Source of the DNA: Adiantum capillus-veneris | Lineage: Eukaryota; Streptophyta; Polypodiopsida; Polypodiales; Pteridaceae | Direction: 5' to 3' | Length of the DNA: 64,000 bases | Assembly: GCA_014529385.2 (NCBI GenBank) | Contig: CM043965.1 | Span: forward strand, 65,131,190 to 65,195,189 | Shown here: positions 30,054 to 41,413 of the stretch, piece after piece | How the letters are laid out: the number at the start of each line of letters is the position of its first letter | Position numbering within the stretch: position 1 is the first letter of the stretch | Notes under the pieces: generated by a model | What the model saw: the letters and a program-made list of their open reading frames with translations, nothing else | The model's database searches: none | What the model was told of the DNA's origin: nothing | Position numbers and translations under genes: made by a program

Positions 30054-33043
30054 GGGTCATCTCCTGTTCCTATGTTTGTTTTGGAACTTGGCTTTGAATT
30101 TTCCGTATTCTGCGACTTCTTCCTTCGTGTCTTCTTTTTCTTTGCTTGGATAATTGACGCGGTATCTCTCTCTTCGAGGATATGGCCTGGCCCTTGAAGC
30201 ATGGACCGTGTAATCGCATAAGCGGGTGCAACGGGTGGTATTGGCGATGTCACACTAGCAATTTCGACCAAGTTCAGGGGTGTGATTTTAGGCGCATTTG
30301 GGTTATAGGGGCATTGGGCAATCAAGTGATCTATGCCACAACGATTACATGTGAGTATTGGCATTGCAGACGTGCTCCCTTGATTCATTTGCATCTGTGC
30401 AGCATTCTTTTGCAGCCTAATAGGGCACTCCGCTACTCGATGTGGTCCACCACACTCGTAGCATTGAAGAGGTGGCCTCCTAGCCTGGGTGTTGATATTT
30501 TGACCTCTGGATGCGAGAGCAGCAGCTTGATAAACCGGCTTGACTTGTCCCCAACAATCTTCCATGCAGTATATAGGACACTCTTCCAATGTATCAAGTC
30601 CGTAGGCAATACTAGTGTCTATTTCCTCCTCACAGCTATCTGGATAAGCATTAGATGGCTCGCAACCCACTTGGTTCATAGGGGCGACTCTTTGATGCGG
30701 GGGCTGCGGTCCTAGCACAGGAGGTGGTAGCGGTGTAGCTTGTACAACATTTTGAGATCTAGGGACCATGTGTTGCGGTAGTTGCTCAACAGGCGGAGTA
30801 GGCATCAATATAGGAGCTCGAGGTGCATCCGTCCAGGCTACAGGTGGTCTATTTGCCATCATACGTTTGATCATTAAACAATCCTTAGCTTGGTGACCAT
30901 ACCTACCACATGCGTTGCAAGTTCCATTAAATTTTACTCTAAACGTAGGGCACTCACTAGTGCTATGTGGACCTAAGCAAATGGAACACCATTGTTGCTC
31001 CCTTCTTGGATACATGTGACTATTTTGAGGGGGTCGATGATCCTTAAGAGACTCTTGGATTGCCTTGGTGAGGTCTGTCAAGAATGTCTCAAATACCTTT
31101 GGCTCATTGGCAATGGGCTTTGCAGTCATGGGTTCATACTCAATGGCTTGTGAGCTAGTGGATCTCGTGTCAGTAGACACCCTCATGCCTGCTATCATCA
31201 AGTTGTCCTCTAATTGGATTGCATTGGCAGTGACATCTTCCCAGGTTGTGATACCTCTAATCACTAGTCCATTATAGATTCCTTCATTCCTCAACCCTCG
31301 AATGAATCGATCAAGCAGTTGGTTATTGTTGAAGCGCTCATTTACAGGGCAGCGAGAGTTTAAGTGCTTTAGACAACTAATGAAGTCCCTTACTGACTCT
31401 CCTTCCTTACGTTCGGCCTTCTGTAGCTGAGATGCTACACCCCAAAGCACACCTTCTCGTATGTACTCCTTTAGAAACAACCTTCGAAGGGTAGGGTAGA
31501 TTGTTTTCTCGTCCACCCTTAGGGTCCTATACCAATCTCCAGCCTTCCCACTTAATGTCAAGCTTAAGGCATTGCACTTATGTAGTTCGTTGCGTTCCCC
31601 TAAGGAATCACATACTTGTTCAAACACTTCAATGTGTTTCCTAGCATCTTCGTCCCCATTGAATTTTTGCGTGAGTTTGGCAATTTGTACTGCCTTACTT
31701 CTAGGCTCTCTATCAGATGCATGACGCATATTTTCCGCGATAGATCGACCTATGGTTTGAGCAAAAGTTGCCAAGTCACCTATGTGAGGAGGTAGGGCCG
31801 GTGGAGGTACTCTTGGAATCATATGTGGGAGAGGGACGGGTACCGGTCTTGGCATATGTGTAGATGATGTAGGATATGGAACATAACCGGGCATAGGTCC
31901 ACTCGGATAAGAGCTAGGGAGCGGCACTCGAGGAGCATAAGCAAGTGGTACAATTGGAGGTGTGGGGGCCATGTGTGCATAAGGGGCTAGAGGCACATAC
32001 GGTCGAGGCCCCATATTAGGTACTACGACACTAGGTAGTGGCACTGCGCTAACCGTAGATGTCATCGGTACATTCTCTGTCAGGCTTATCCCTGGAGTGA
32101 GCACTGTGTTTTCCTTGATAGAGGGTTGAGCCAAGTTAGGGAAGCTAAAGTTTTCGCTCGGAGGCTCAGATTGCATAGAGACCCCAGGTGAAATGACGTA
32201 AGATGGGTCCATGGGGCTCATTAGAGGAGTCTCCATTTGAGATAGAGTAGGCTGTTGAGCCTTGCTCGTATCCAGAAATCTCATGGGGCCAGTTGAGAGT
32301 ATATTTACCCCTCGGTTTTGCCTTTCTGATTGAATAATGCCATGGATAACATTACAGATCATTTTCTGTTGATCTTCGATGCTCGTGGCACTAGAGGTGG
32401 ATTGTACAATCTCTATCCATCCTACATGGTAGGCGTGGCCAGAGTGTAGATCCGTCAACACCTCAGTGTGGAGGTCGTATGTCCAATGATCATTAATGAA
32501 CAATCCTTCTAGAGTCGACGTGTTAACGGTTTCTTGTGAGGTAGAAGCAATGTTGCTCCCCGTGGTTTTACTTGTCACCAACGGTACTCTAGAGGGAACT
32601 TCTGAAGGAGGCAGCTCAACAGGGCCTTCTTGGTAAGAAGTTGGTAGGATATCCACATGGACACTCTTTGGGGGTGTGGGGTCCACTTGCGATGTGAAAG
32701 GAGAGTCCACTTCCCCACCCCCTTCGTGTGCTTCATTTGCATCAGGTTCCGAGCGAGTAGCTCTACCTAATGTTTCCATGAAACGGCTAAACATACTAGT
32801 ACTAGGCTGTGGAGCTTCGGGAGGTGCATGGCTTTCTCTCTCAGTGTTTTGGGTAGGGTATGCTTCCATGATTTCTGAGTCGGAGGAGGAATCACTAGCG
32901 GCTATTTTAGGGTCTTGGGTGGTGCTACCTTGTGTCCCCGCTGAGGGTCTAGAGCTTATCGTGGATGGGTAATGGGTGTCCGTATGAACAGAGGCACCCT
33001 CAATATGCTCGTGTTCTAGCACCCGCCCAGAGCGTAAGTGCAT
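30044..33043 (-). CDS. element X gag with four zinc knuckles
   Basis: 999 codons from MHLRSGRVLE. The N-terminal 420 residues are Ser/Thr/Pro-rich, including a Pro-rich stretch at about 330-420. The retrotransposon gag core is at about 421-650 (AQTIGRSIAENM, GDWYRTLRVDEKTI, LFLKEYIREGVLWG, QLLDRFIRGLRNE). Zinc knuckles: CSICLGPHSTSEC (686-698), CNACGRYGHQAKDC (709-722), CYECGGPHRVAEC (861-873), CNRCGIDHLIAQC (899-911). Only the second has standard C-x2-C-x4-H-x4-C spacing; the others have three residues before His. The first Met is shared with Y (36663) and, as MYLRSG, with V (61393), which supports the start. The end at 30044 follows a one-base deletion, not a natural stop. Confidence 0.93.
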   Translation of the reverse strand: MHLRSGRVLEHEHIEGASVHTDTHYPSTISSRPSAGTQGSTTQDPKIAASDSSSDSEIMEAYPTQNTERESHAPPEAPQPSTSMFSRFMETLGRATRSEPDANEAHEGGGEVDSPFTSQVDPTPPKSVHVDILPTSYQEGPVELPPSEVPSRVPLVTSKTTGSNIASTSQETVNTSTLEGLFINDHWTYDLHTEVLTDLHSGHAYHVGWIEIVQSTSSATSIEDQQKMICNVIHGIIQSERQNRGVNILSTGPMRFLDTSKAQQPTLSQMETPLMSPMDPSYVISPGVSMQSEPPSENFSFPNLAQPSIKENTVLTPGISLTENVPMTSTVSAVPLPSVVVPNMGPRPYVPLAPYAHMAPTPPIVPLAYAPRVPLPSSYPSGPMPGYVPYPTSSTHMPRPVPVPLPHMIPRVPPPALPPHIGDLATFAQTIGRSIAENMRHASDREPRSKAVQIAKLTQKFNGDEDARKHIEVFEQVCDSLGERNELHKCNALSLTLSGKAGDWYRTLRVDEKTIYPTLRRLFLKEYIREGVLWGVASQLQKAERKEGESVRDFISCLKHLNSRCPVNERFNNNQLLDRFIRGLRNEGIYNGLVIRGITTWEDVTANAIQLEDNLMIAGMRVSTDTRSTSSQAIEYEPMTAKPIANEPKVFETFLTDLTKAIQESLKDHRPPQNSHMYPRREQQWCSICLGPHSTSECPTFRVKFNGTCNACGRYGHQAKDCLMIKRMMANRPPVAWTDAPRAPILMPTPPVEQLPQHMVPRSQNVVQATPLPPPVLGPQPPHQRVAPMNQVGCEPSNAYPDSCEEEIDTSIAYGLDTLEECPIYCMEDCWGQVKPVYQAAALASRGQNINTQARRPPLQCYECGGPHRVAECPIRLQKNAAQMQMNQGSTSAMPILTCNRCGIDHLIAQCPYNPNAPKITPLNLVEIASVTSPIPPVAPAYAITRSMLQGPGHILEERDTASIIQAKKKKTRRKKSQNTENSKPSSKTNIGTGDDPCI

Positions 33044-33996
33044 GTGCTTTTGATACCCTAAGGTGTCAAAAAGCTGCTCTAGGAGGCCTTGTGACTAGTT
33101 TTTAGCGTGTTTTTTGTTTGTTTTTTTGCTAGATTTTTTAGAGCGTGTCGTGGAATGGGCCGTGTGATAGCTCGAAATGAGCGTATCGGTCAGAGGGTCG
33201 TGCCGTGCTTTACAGCCCTCCGTTTGGTCACTCTATGCCCTCGGAATCCCTAAAACTGTCAATTTCCAGTAGGGAACTAGGCCCAAACTAGAAAGTCTAA
33301 GGGTGCAAGTGGGAAGAGAAAGGAGGAGAGTGGAGGACTTGTCCCACATGCTCTCATTCTCTCTTGAGGGAGTAGGGTATATATATAAGAGTGAGTCTAG
33401 TATATATCATAGGACTGAGGCTTGGGCTTGGGCTTGGGCTTGGGCTTGGGAAAATGATCCCGATCCCGATCTATCTTTTATACAAACCAACCCGTCCGTT
33501 TTAAGAGTCACGTTTTTTATTTTCGAAAAATTTCGCCGCCCGCTCGCTCGCGTTTTTGATTTCCGTTTTTTTCTTTTTTTTTTATAAATTATTTTTTTTA
33601 AAAAGTTTTTTTTTTGCAAAAAATACAGAAATTGAAAACGCAGGTATGCAAAAAATGCAGAAATTACAGAAAATTAAAAAAAAACAAAAAAAGCGGAAAA
33701 ACGCAGAAATTGCAGAAAATGCAGAAAATTAAAAAAACGCAGAAATGCAGAAAATTGCAAAAAATTAAAAAAACGCAGAAATTGCAGAAAATGCAGAAAT
33801 TGAAAATGCCGAACTTGAAAATGCAGAAATTACGGAAATTGAAAAAACGCAGACAATAGCAGAAATTGAAACTTGACAGCAAATGTAGAAAACGCAAAAA
33901 ACAGAAATCTCCACACACTCCTTCCCTGCCTTTCCTATGATAGAAATTGCACCACAAGGAAGCGTAAAGTGCTAACCGAGCTTAGTGTAGGGCATA
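33044..33996 (-). other. element X leader (5' untranslated region)
   Basis: Between PBS and gag. It holds five CTTGGG units (33419-33450) and a low-complexity stretch (33610-33890) of recurring GCAGAAATT/AAAATGCAG words. Frames through this (Lys/Gln-rich plus, Phe/Cys-rich minus) are repeat artefacts. Confidence 0.75.
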
Positions 33997-34014
33997 TCCC
34001 CGGCAACGGCGCCA
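33997..34014 (-). other. primer-binding site of X (tRNA-Asp)
   Basis: Minus-strand TGGCGCCGTTGCCGGGGA, four bases after the LTR end (...GCGCACA TTTT). It complements the 3' end of plant tRNA-Asp, the primer usual for Athila-type elements. Confidence 0.92.
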
Positions 34015-34018
34015 AAAA

Positions 34019-34269
34019 TGTGCGCTCTTTGTCGCGCTGTCGAAGCAAGGGACTTGCCAATACACCGTATGCGAGCCACAAACGGCTCCAAGCACACAAC
34101 AAGCCTAAACTAGCAAGCTCAAGAAAACAAAGGGTGTGTCACTCACCGCTCTACGCTCGCCTTCGTGGTGGATTCCTCGCCGCGATGAAGAAGAAGCTGC
34201 AGTCGTGCCGCGCTCAACCGCTTCGCCGCCGTCGTGCCTTCGTAATGCTCGATTGCACACACACTCTCC

Positions 34270-34303
<34 letters not shown>

Positions 34304-34600
34304 AGGAGGTGAAGAAGAAGAAGAAGATGGAGATGGAGCAAGAGCACTCTTCAATTGCACAAATGAGAGAATGAGTAAAAATTAGGTTTAGTTGGCTTTT
34401 ATAGGAGCTCACCCCATTCACACTTGGGCGCCCATGCTTAACCAACTAATCCCTTGAATGTCCAAGTTAAAGTGCGCCTCTCATCGACGATCACTCTACC
34501 TTTCCCTATTGGACCGACAAGCCCGGTACCTGACTCTACCAAATACATAATACACGTCCATCGTAGGTGATAGGGTGTCCGTGAGCCGTGAGGGTTAACA
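34019..34600 (-). mobile_element. 5' LTR of element X
   Basis: 582 bp, TGTTAACC...GCGCACA on the minus strand, near-identical to 10318-10903. CT/CA microsatellite at 34265-34302; TATA-like CCTATAAAAG around 34400. Outer flank GCAGA (minus, 34601-34605) lies in the gag of Y. Confidence 0.93.
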
Positions 34601-34605
34601 TCTGC

Positions 34606-36663
34606 TAAAGTCATCTCAGATATCTTTGGCTCTTTAGCAATAGGCTTTAGGGTCATTGGCTGATGCGCCGATGCTTGTGAGCTAATAGATTTAGGCTCAA
34701 CAGACACTCTTTCTCCTTGTATTATTAAATTATCCTCGAATTGGATCGCATTGAGGTGACTGCTTCCCGAGTGGTGATACCTCTAATGACTAGGCCATTG
34801 TAGATATCCTCATGTCGTAACCCCCTAATGAATCTATCAAGCAATTGGTTATCATTGAAGCGCTCATTTGGATTACAACGAGAATTCAAATGCTTCAAGA
34901 GACTTATAAAGTCTCTCACCGACTCTCCTTCCTCTCGTTGGGCTTTTTGGAGCTGAGAGGCTACACCCCAAATTACTCCCTCTCGTATGTATTCTTTTAA
35001 GAACAATCTCCTAAGAGTAGGGTAAATCTTTTTTCTTCCACCCTTAGGGTTCTATACCAATCCCTAGCCTTTTCACTTAAGGTTAGGCTTAAAGCATTGC
35101 TCTTATGTAGGTCATTGTGTTCTCCTAGAGAATCGCATATTTGTTTAAACACTTCGATATGCTTTCTCACATCCCCGTCTCCACTAAATTTTTGTATGAG
35201 CTTGGCTATTTGTACTGCCTTACTTCTAGGCTCTCTGTCAGGCGTGTTACGCATATTCTCAACAATAGATCGACCAATAGCTTGAGCAAATGTTGCCAAG
35301 TCACCTAAGTGAGCAGCACCATGGGTGGAGGTGCTCCAAAGACTACATGTGGAGTAGGTATTGGCATTGGTCTTGGCGCATAGGAAGCCCTTGGGTTCAC
35401 GTTGGATAGGATGTTGTGCCATGTGGTGGCCCAAAGTTCATATGTGTGGCCTTAGGCATAGCAGATGTCAGATGTGACATGCTAATGCTAGCCGGTATGG
35501 TCCCATGGAAATAAGAACTTGGGTGTTTTTGTTGTGGAGCATAGGTAGTTGAAACAATGGGAGGGGTAGGGACTACATGAAGGGAAAGATGAGCTAGACT
35601 TGGAAAGGTAAAGCTATACGTTGTGGGCTCAGATTGCATTGAGACCCCTGGAGAAACAACATATGGAGGATCCATCAGACTTACCGAGGGAGTCTCCATT
35701 TGCGATAAGGTCGGTTGTTTAGCCTTTTCTGTATCTAAGAATCTCATGAGACCCGTTGAAGGCATGTTGATCCCCTTGTTCTGTCTCTCTAACTCAATGA
35801 CCCTATGGATGACCTCACAAACTCTTTGTTGTTGATCCTCTACACTGGTAGCACCCATTGTGGATTGTGGGACATCTAACCAACCCACGTGATAGGTGTG
35901 ACCTGTGTATAGGTTGGTCAGAGTTTCTGTTTGTAGTTCGTACTCCCAGTTCTCATTTAGGAACACTCCATCTAGGATTGAGGTGCTAGGGGTGTCCTTT
36001 GAGCTAGATGCAATGTTGCTTTCTAGGGGTTGGCCCTTAGCGGTTGCTAAGTCAGGAGCATTCGATTGCTCTCTTAGCAAGGATATTGACATCGGGGCTT
36101 TTGCTTTTAACTCTCTTCGTTGCTCCGCCTTGCGTAAGCTCTAGACTTCCTTTTCCCTCACTGCAAGGATATACCGCTCAACCTCTTGCACTTTGACAAG
36201 GCTTCTACCATTGAGTAATATGACTTCGGAGGGAAATAACTCTGAAGAGTCAGGAGGTGCAGTGAATGAAGTATTCACGTGCACATTCTCTAACGGTATA
36301 GGGTCTATGTTGGTCACGAATGGAGAATTTACTTCCCCACCCCCCTCATTTACATCATTAGCTCCATGTTCGGAGCGAGTGGCTCTACTAAAGGTTTCCT
36401 TCAGGCGGCTAAGCACACGTGGCCCGGACCGCGGGCCCACGGCATGCATGTCTTGGCTTGAGCTATCGGGATTAGGCATTGGGAAACCCTCCATGACGTC
36501 GTAGTTAGAGGAAGAGTTACTAGCCGCTATGTTCGGGTCTTGGTTTGTACTACCTTGGGTCCCCGCCGAGGGCCGCTAAAGTAGGTGGATATTTAGAACT
36601 CGCGTAAGTCGAAATTCTCTCTAGTTTCTCCGTCTCTAGCACACGACCAGAGCGCAGATGCAT
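34606..36663 (-). pseudogene. element Y gag, 5' half
   Basis: Starts MHLRSGRVLETEKL at 36663, a stop follows about 37 codons in, then the open pieces 36494-36141, 36092-35397, 35434-34997, 35006-34725 and 34707-34606. Gag core words match X (QAIGRSIVENM, ARDWYRTLRVEEKR, MFLKEYIREGVIWGVASQLQ, LLDRFIRGLRHEDIY). The last residues before X's LTR are EMTLAD; the gag resumes at 10904 with DLTKAIQ. Several frameshifts and stops. About 2 kb of otherwise colinear gag. Confidence 0.88.
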
Positions 36664-36902
36664 GTGCCTTTGGCACCCTAGAAGCGTCGGCAAATAACCT
36701 CGAAGGTTAACCGCTTATCTTTTTTAAGTGTTCGTTTTCACTCGTGTTTTTTACGTTTTTAATATTTTTTAAATGTTTTTTAATGTTTTATTTTTTTTAT
36801 TAAAGTGTGTGATAGCTTGAAATGAGCGTATCACTTATAGGGTCGCGGTGTGCTTTACAGCACAACGTTCGTCACCTGAAGCTCCGTTGGTCCTCAAAAA
36901 AC

Positions 36903-37094
36903 CGATTTTTAGCTACGTGTGAAGCTAAAATTCGTAATTCTAAAAGGCGACTAATGCCTAAGCCTGAGCGTGAGCTTGGGCTTGGTTCTGGGAGCTAAAA
37001 ATCGATTTTTAGCTACGTGTGAAGCTAAAATTCGTAATTCTAAAAGGCGACTGATGCCTAAGCCTGAGCGTGAGCTTGGGCTTGGGTCTGGGAG
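36903..37094. repeat. 100-bp tandem duplication
   Basis: The unit starts CGATTTTTAGCTACGTG and ends with GCTTGGGCTTGG; period 100 bp, few differences (e.g. CTAATGCC/CTGATGCC). Confidence 0.95.
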
Positions 37095-37278
37095 ATATTC
37101 CCGATCCCGGTTCTACCTTTAAATTTTTTTATTTAAAAAAAAAGGATAAGGTCGCCGCGGCCTGTGCTAGAGCACACACACACTCTCTATCTACCTACTT
37201 CTAACTAATACACCTACTGTTACACACTAACACACTCTATTAGCTCTCACAGATCTACTTCCTACTTACTGTACAGAG

Positions 37279-37404
37279 AAACTAACAACCTTAATACACA
37301 GAGAATAAACACAGTACCTTTGAAAACTCCATTAACAAAGAAAACTAACAACCTTAATACACAAAGAATAAACACAGTACCTTTGAAAACTCCATTAACA
37401 AAAA
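37279..37404. repeat. 63-bp tandem duplication
   Basis: Unit with ACTAACAACCTTAATACACA at 37281 and 37344; period 63 bp, one or two differences. Confidence 0.95.
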
Positions 37405-37528
37405 AAATACACAATACAACACCAAATCCTTCTTCTCAACACACACACCCTCCTTCCTTACCTTTCCTACAATAGAAATTGCACCACAAAAGAAGCACAG
37501 AGTGCCATTCGAGCTTAGTGTATGGCAT

Positions 37529-37546
37529 TCCCCGGCAACGGCACCG
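37529..37546 (-). other. primer-binding site of Y (mutated tRNA-Asp site)
   Basis: Minus-strand CGGTGCCGTTGCCGGGGA; compared with X the first T is C and one C is T. Four bases after the LTR end. Confidence 0.8.
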
Positions 37547-37550
37547 AAAA

Positions 37551-38151
37551 TGTGCGCGTATGTGGCACGTGTCAATGCAAGGAACTTGCCGATACACCGC
37601 GTGCGAGCCACAAATGGCTCCAAGCACACAACAAGCCTAAACTAGTAAGCTCAAAGATGACGATGGTGTGTCACTCACCGCTCTATGCTTGCTTCGTGGA
37701 GGATTCCTCGCCGCGAGAAGAGGGAGACGCCACTACGCCGCTACGCTGCGCTCAACCGCCTCGCCGTTGTCGTGCCTTCGTAATGCTCGATCGCACACAC
37801 ACTTCCTCTCTCTCCCTCTCTCACTCTCTCGCACATACACACACACACACACACAAGGAGATGAAGAAGAAGAAGATGGAGATGGAGCAAGAGCACTCTT
37901 CAATTGCACAAATGAGAGAATAAGTGAATTTTAGGTTTAGTTGACTTTTATATGAGCTCACCCCATTCACACTTGGGCGCCCATGCTTAGCCAACTAATC
38001 CCTTGAATGTTCCAGTTAGAGTGCGCCTCTCATCGACGATCACTCTTACCCTTTTCCTATTGGACCGACAAGCCCGGTACCTGACTCTACGAGTAAATAA
38101 TACAACGTCCGTCGTAGGTGATATGGTGTCCGTGAGCCGTGAGGGTTAACA
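37551..38151 (-). mobile_element. 5' LTR of element Y
   Basis: 601 bp, TGTTAACC...GCGCACA. It pairs with the plus-strand LTR at 16052-16605 by sequence and by the flank CTGTT (plus AACAG, 38152-38156). Confidence 0.9.
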
Positions 38152-38156
38152 AACAG

Positions 38157-39413
38157 TAACAAATGCAAGCGTGAAAACCCACAAAGAAGCCAACGCTGTA
38201 GATATATTAGGTGGTGAGGGATATTATCACGAGGAATGACACTAGAGTAGATTCCCACATTCAAAGCCAACTAAAAAAATTATCTAGCATAAGCAAGTAT
38301 AGTCATATGGTAATCAACCTTAAGCAAATACAACCATCATCTCCAATAAGTATGGCACAGACAAATGCAGTTTCAACTGCACGACAAACCTCCACATCGG
38401 TTACAATAGTATACCGATCAACTCCATCCTCCATAATAGAGCTAGTTTCTTCACTTGAGGTATTAGCACGATAAAGACTCCCAATAATTACCACAAGCCA
38501 ATATAACCATTAGCTCTGAAGTAGCTTCTTAAAAACTGCATTATTGGGTTAAGGAAGCTTATCGAATTATAAAGTATCCATTCAAACCCAACCAAGTGAC
38601 TTGTTAACGAGGTCCAATAATCCAATGTTTTTTAAGATTGAATGAACCACATGTCATCTAATGTTCAATAACAGTAAAAATCCCCTTCATCTAGGTCTTC
38701 AAATAGAACAATAAGTAGAAGTTGTCAAAATTGGCAATAACAATTTGGAAATCTCACAGCAGTTAAGCAAGCCATAGGGTTTTAGTGCCCATAGTTAGTC
38801 CAAAAGGATTAGTGTAATTAGAGTGTAAGTGTGAGTGTGTAAAAGACAAATGAGCCTAAGCAGAGTAATTTATCCAGTAGGCAATCCCAGTGCACAACAA
38901 TCCTAGGGCAAGCCTTTAGTCTAAATAAGGTGATTGCCACCGCTAGGGAATATGATTAGAACAAGTAGCAACCCGACACGAGATATTTGTTCCATTATAT
39001 CATGGCAAAGAGACAAAAAACTAATATTCTCATTATACCATGCCCAAATTGTCAAATTGAGGACACAAAACTAACATTTTCATTATACCCATCAAAATCG
39101 AGATTCTCCCATTGAGGAAAGTATCAGGTTCATATTAATGGATATTACCCACAATACAATAGGATATTCATGGGTCTTCATGGATATTCATGGGTATCAG
39201 CAGCAACATAACTTTCATTCAATATGAGGAACTACTGCAAAGCAATCACCCATAAGACATTATTATTAACATACATGGTACATGCAAGCCTTGGGTTAAT
39301 CCAAGTACATATTTAGGCATTAACCCGTAAGTGAATCATAGTTAAATACGGGTGAATCTGAAAAGTGTGTGTGTGAGTCCAGTAGGAAGCAACCCAAGCT
39401 AAGTACAGTGACC

Positions 39414-39460
<47 letters not shown>

Positions 39461-40460
39461 TTCAAGGGTTCTCTACTATGCTACCATGATACTAGTATGA
39501 GAGCTTTAGATCGCCCCCTTCTCACTTCTACTCTCGCGATATACGTTGCTATTCCACCCGCTTCGTCAATCAGCTTCCTTTGAGAAACTTTGTTGCCCCT
39601 GTTCGAGCTTGTCATAGCCGCACCTGTAGGCCATAACTATCTCACAGTACTACACCAACCTTGCATCAACATGCTCATTCTGAGTGCTTTCACAACGCCT
39701 TGTTTATCCAACATTATCTTGTCAAATCTGTGAGATAGTGTCTATCAAAGGAGTGGTGCATGATTCTCAAGCTCCATACTATCTCTTGTGGCAATACTTA
39801 AACAAAAAAACGAGGGAGGGGTTTCTTCCTTGCAAGTATGAGTGAGATACTGAGTGGACATAGCTACCATAATGCTGATCATTAACAAAGACAAAGGAAT
39901 TGAGTTCCAAAGAGGAGTCACACTAAAGAAAAATGGCTATCGCATTACTTAAATAGTCAAAAGTAGAACAAAGGATGTTTGGGGTAATCAACCCCAAGAA
40001 GCGACGACCTCAATTGTCAAGAAATATTTGGGAAATATTCCGTACATCCATGCACAACTTTGTTTTTAGCTAACTTTTTTCCATCTTTTAAAGAGTTTTG
40101 TTTTCAAAACTTATATAAATGGAAAAAAACCAAAATCAGAAACCACTTAAGATTGACACCAACCAAGACCAAAATATGTATGGATTGAGGACATGGCGGA
40201 AGAGTGGGATGTCCCATCCATGAGTAGCATGAGATGTACCATCCATGAGTAGCATGAGATGATAGTGCATAGGGTAGAGAACATAGAATTATAATTATAG
40301 TCTTTTATAGCCGCTCTAGATATTGGCACCATTTCCATCAAGTGTAGCCTTCCACGCCAAGGGACGGTGGAGCTATGTATAAAGAGACCTCTTTTCCTCC
40401 TCTTTATACTTAGTGAAAACCTACAGACAACCCTATCCTCAAAGACATGAAACCTCCCTT
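38157..40460. other. stretch without recognisable gene
   Basis: AT-rich sequence. A TG microsatellite lies at 39417-39459, and a short tandem duplication of CCATCCATGAGTAGCATGAGATG at about 40215-40271. Open frames are short and unsupported. Confidence 0.5.
39417..39459. repeat. (TG)n microsatellite
   Basis: About 43 bases of uninterrupted TG. Confidence 0.97.
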
Positions 40461-40462
40461 AA

Positions 40463-40823
40463 TTTAATGGTGAAGGAAAAGACAAAAACAAAGATGCTAT
40501 TTATACATTCCTACAGAAACTGCAAGACCTACAAAGGTTAAAGAACACCCCACTTGAGTACCAATGACTAAAGGATAGTCTATCATTGGGGCCAAAAGCC
40601 TACAAATGGTGGCTGAGCCTCAAAGCATCAAGAAAGATTCTAGGGGATTGCACTCAATTTGAGAGTATTTTTCTGAAAGAAATTCTCCCTGAAAATAAAT
40701 CAGTGAGAAATTGGCAGGATTGGGACAAGGCTGTGCAATGTGGTAGGCCTTTGCTTACTTACATTGCAAAGTATAGATAAGTAATCCTCAGGCTTCAGGG
40801 GATAGATGACTTTCACAAAACAA
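40463..40823 (+). pseudogene. element W gag, upstream part
   Basis: Frame with FNGEGKDKNKDAIYTFLQKL, one stop, SLGPKAYKWWLSLKAS, FLKEILPENKSVRNWQDWDKAV, LLTYIAKYR, stop, VILRLQGIDDFHK. It resembles a retrotransposon gag core (the W-W-L-S-L and F-x-x-E-F/I-L-P pattern). Cut at 40823 by Copia element C and resumed at 45672. Confidence 0.6.
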
Positions 40824-41051
40824 TGTTACCATATACATGTGGTAGTGATGTGTGTGAACACACTAGGACCGCCGGGGCATTTTTTCCCTCTTTAGAATGT
40901 TTTTTTCCCCCGTGCATTGTATATACGCCCATCACTCTAGGGATATCTATCTTTCCATTGCACACTAAGTAACACACTCTCTATTGTGTGCCTTGAGCTT
41001 CCTTCATCTTCTCCAAGCTGTGTGTGTTTCTCTGCAACCCTAATTCCAACA
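40824..41051 (+). repeat. 5' LTR of C
   Basis: 228 bp, TGTTACCATATAC...CTAATTCCAACA; TATA-like TGTATATACG near 40917. Confidence 0.95.
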
Positions 41052-41053
41052 AT

Positions 41054-41064
41054 TGGTATCAGAG
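41054..41064 (+). other. primer-binding site of C (tRNA-iMet)
   Basis: TGGTATCAGAG two bases after the LTR end, complementary to initiator tRNA-Met. Confidence 0.92.
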
Positions 41065-41413
41065 TAGGTCACGTCCTCCCGGGCTTAGTCGCTAGCTGCT
41101 CTAGCACACGCCTGCTCACTTTCTCCGATTTCAATGAGCTTTGGCAAGCGTTCACAGGCGACAAATATTTTGGGTAAGCTCGTAGAGCTTGATCTGCTCA
41201 GAATTTTGATTTGGGCTCATTTCGGCCTCCGTTTCCACTACAGGCAGTACTGCACAGGCTATCTCGTCATTTTGTGCAGAATTTTTGTCAGTGCCGTTTT
41301 CTGCATAACAGGTGCCTTATAGTCTTCTACGGTTTGTGCTATATAGAACAAGTTGTTCCCTCTCCATTTCTCCTATTTTCGGGTAGTTTTCACATCAGAT
41401 GCAGCATTTACCA

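Larger units (their letters stand above)
36664..37528 (-). other. element Y leader with two tandem duplications
   Basis: No coding support. It contains a 100-bp tandem duplication (36903-37002 and 37003-37094) and a 63-bp tandem duplication (37279-37341 and 37342-37404), both nearly identical copies. Confidence 0.85.

Noticed and set aside
33614-33957. Lys/Gln-rich (+) and Phe/Cys-rich (-) frames
   Set aside because: Produced by the GCAGAAATT/AAAA word repeats in the X leader; no domain and both strands open.
41053-41065. tRNA gene fragments at TGGTATCAGAG sites (also 19093, 47867)
   Set aside because: They are primer-binding sites after LTR ends; no tRNA arms around them.
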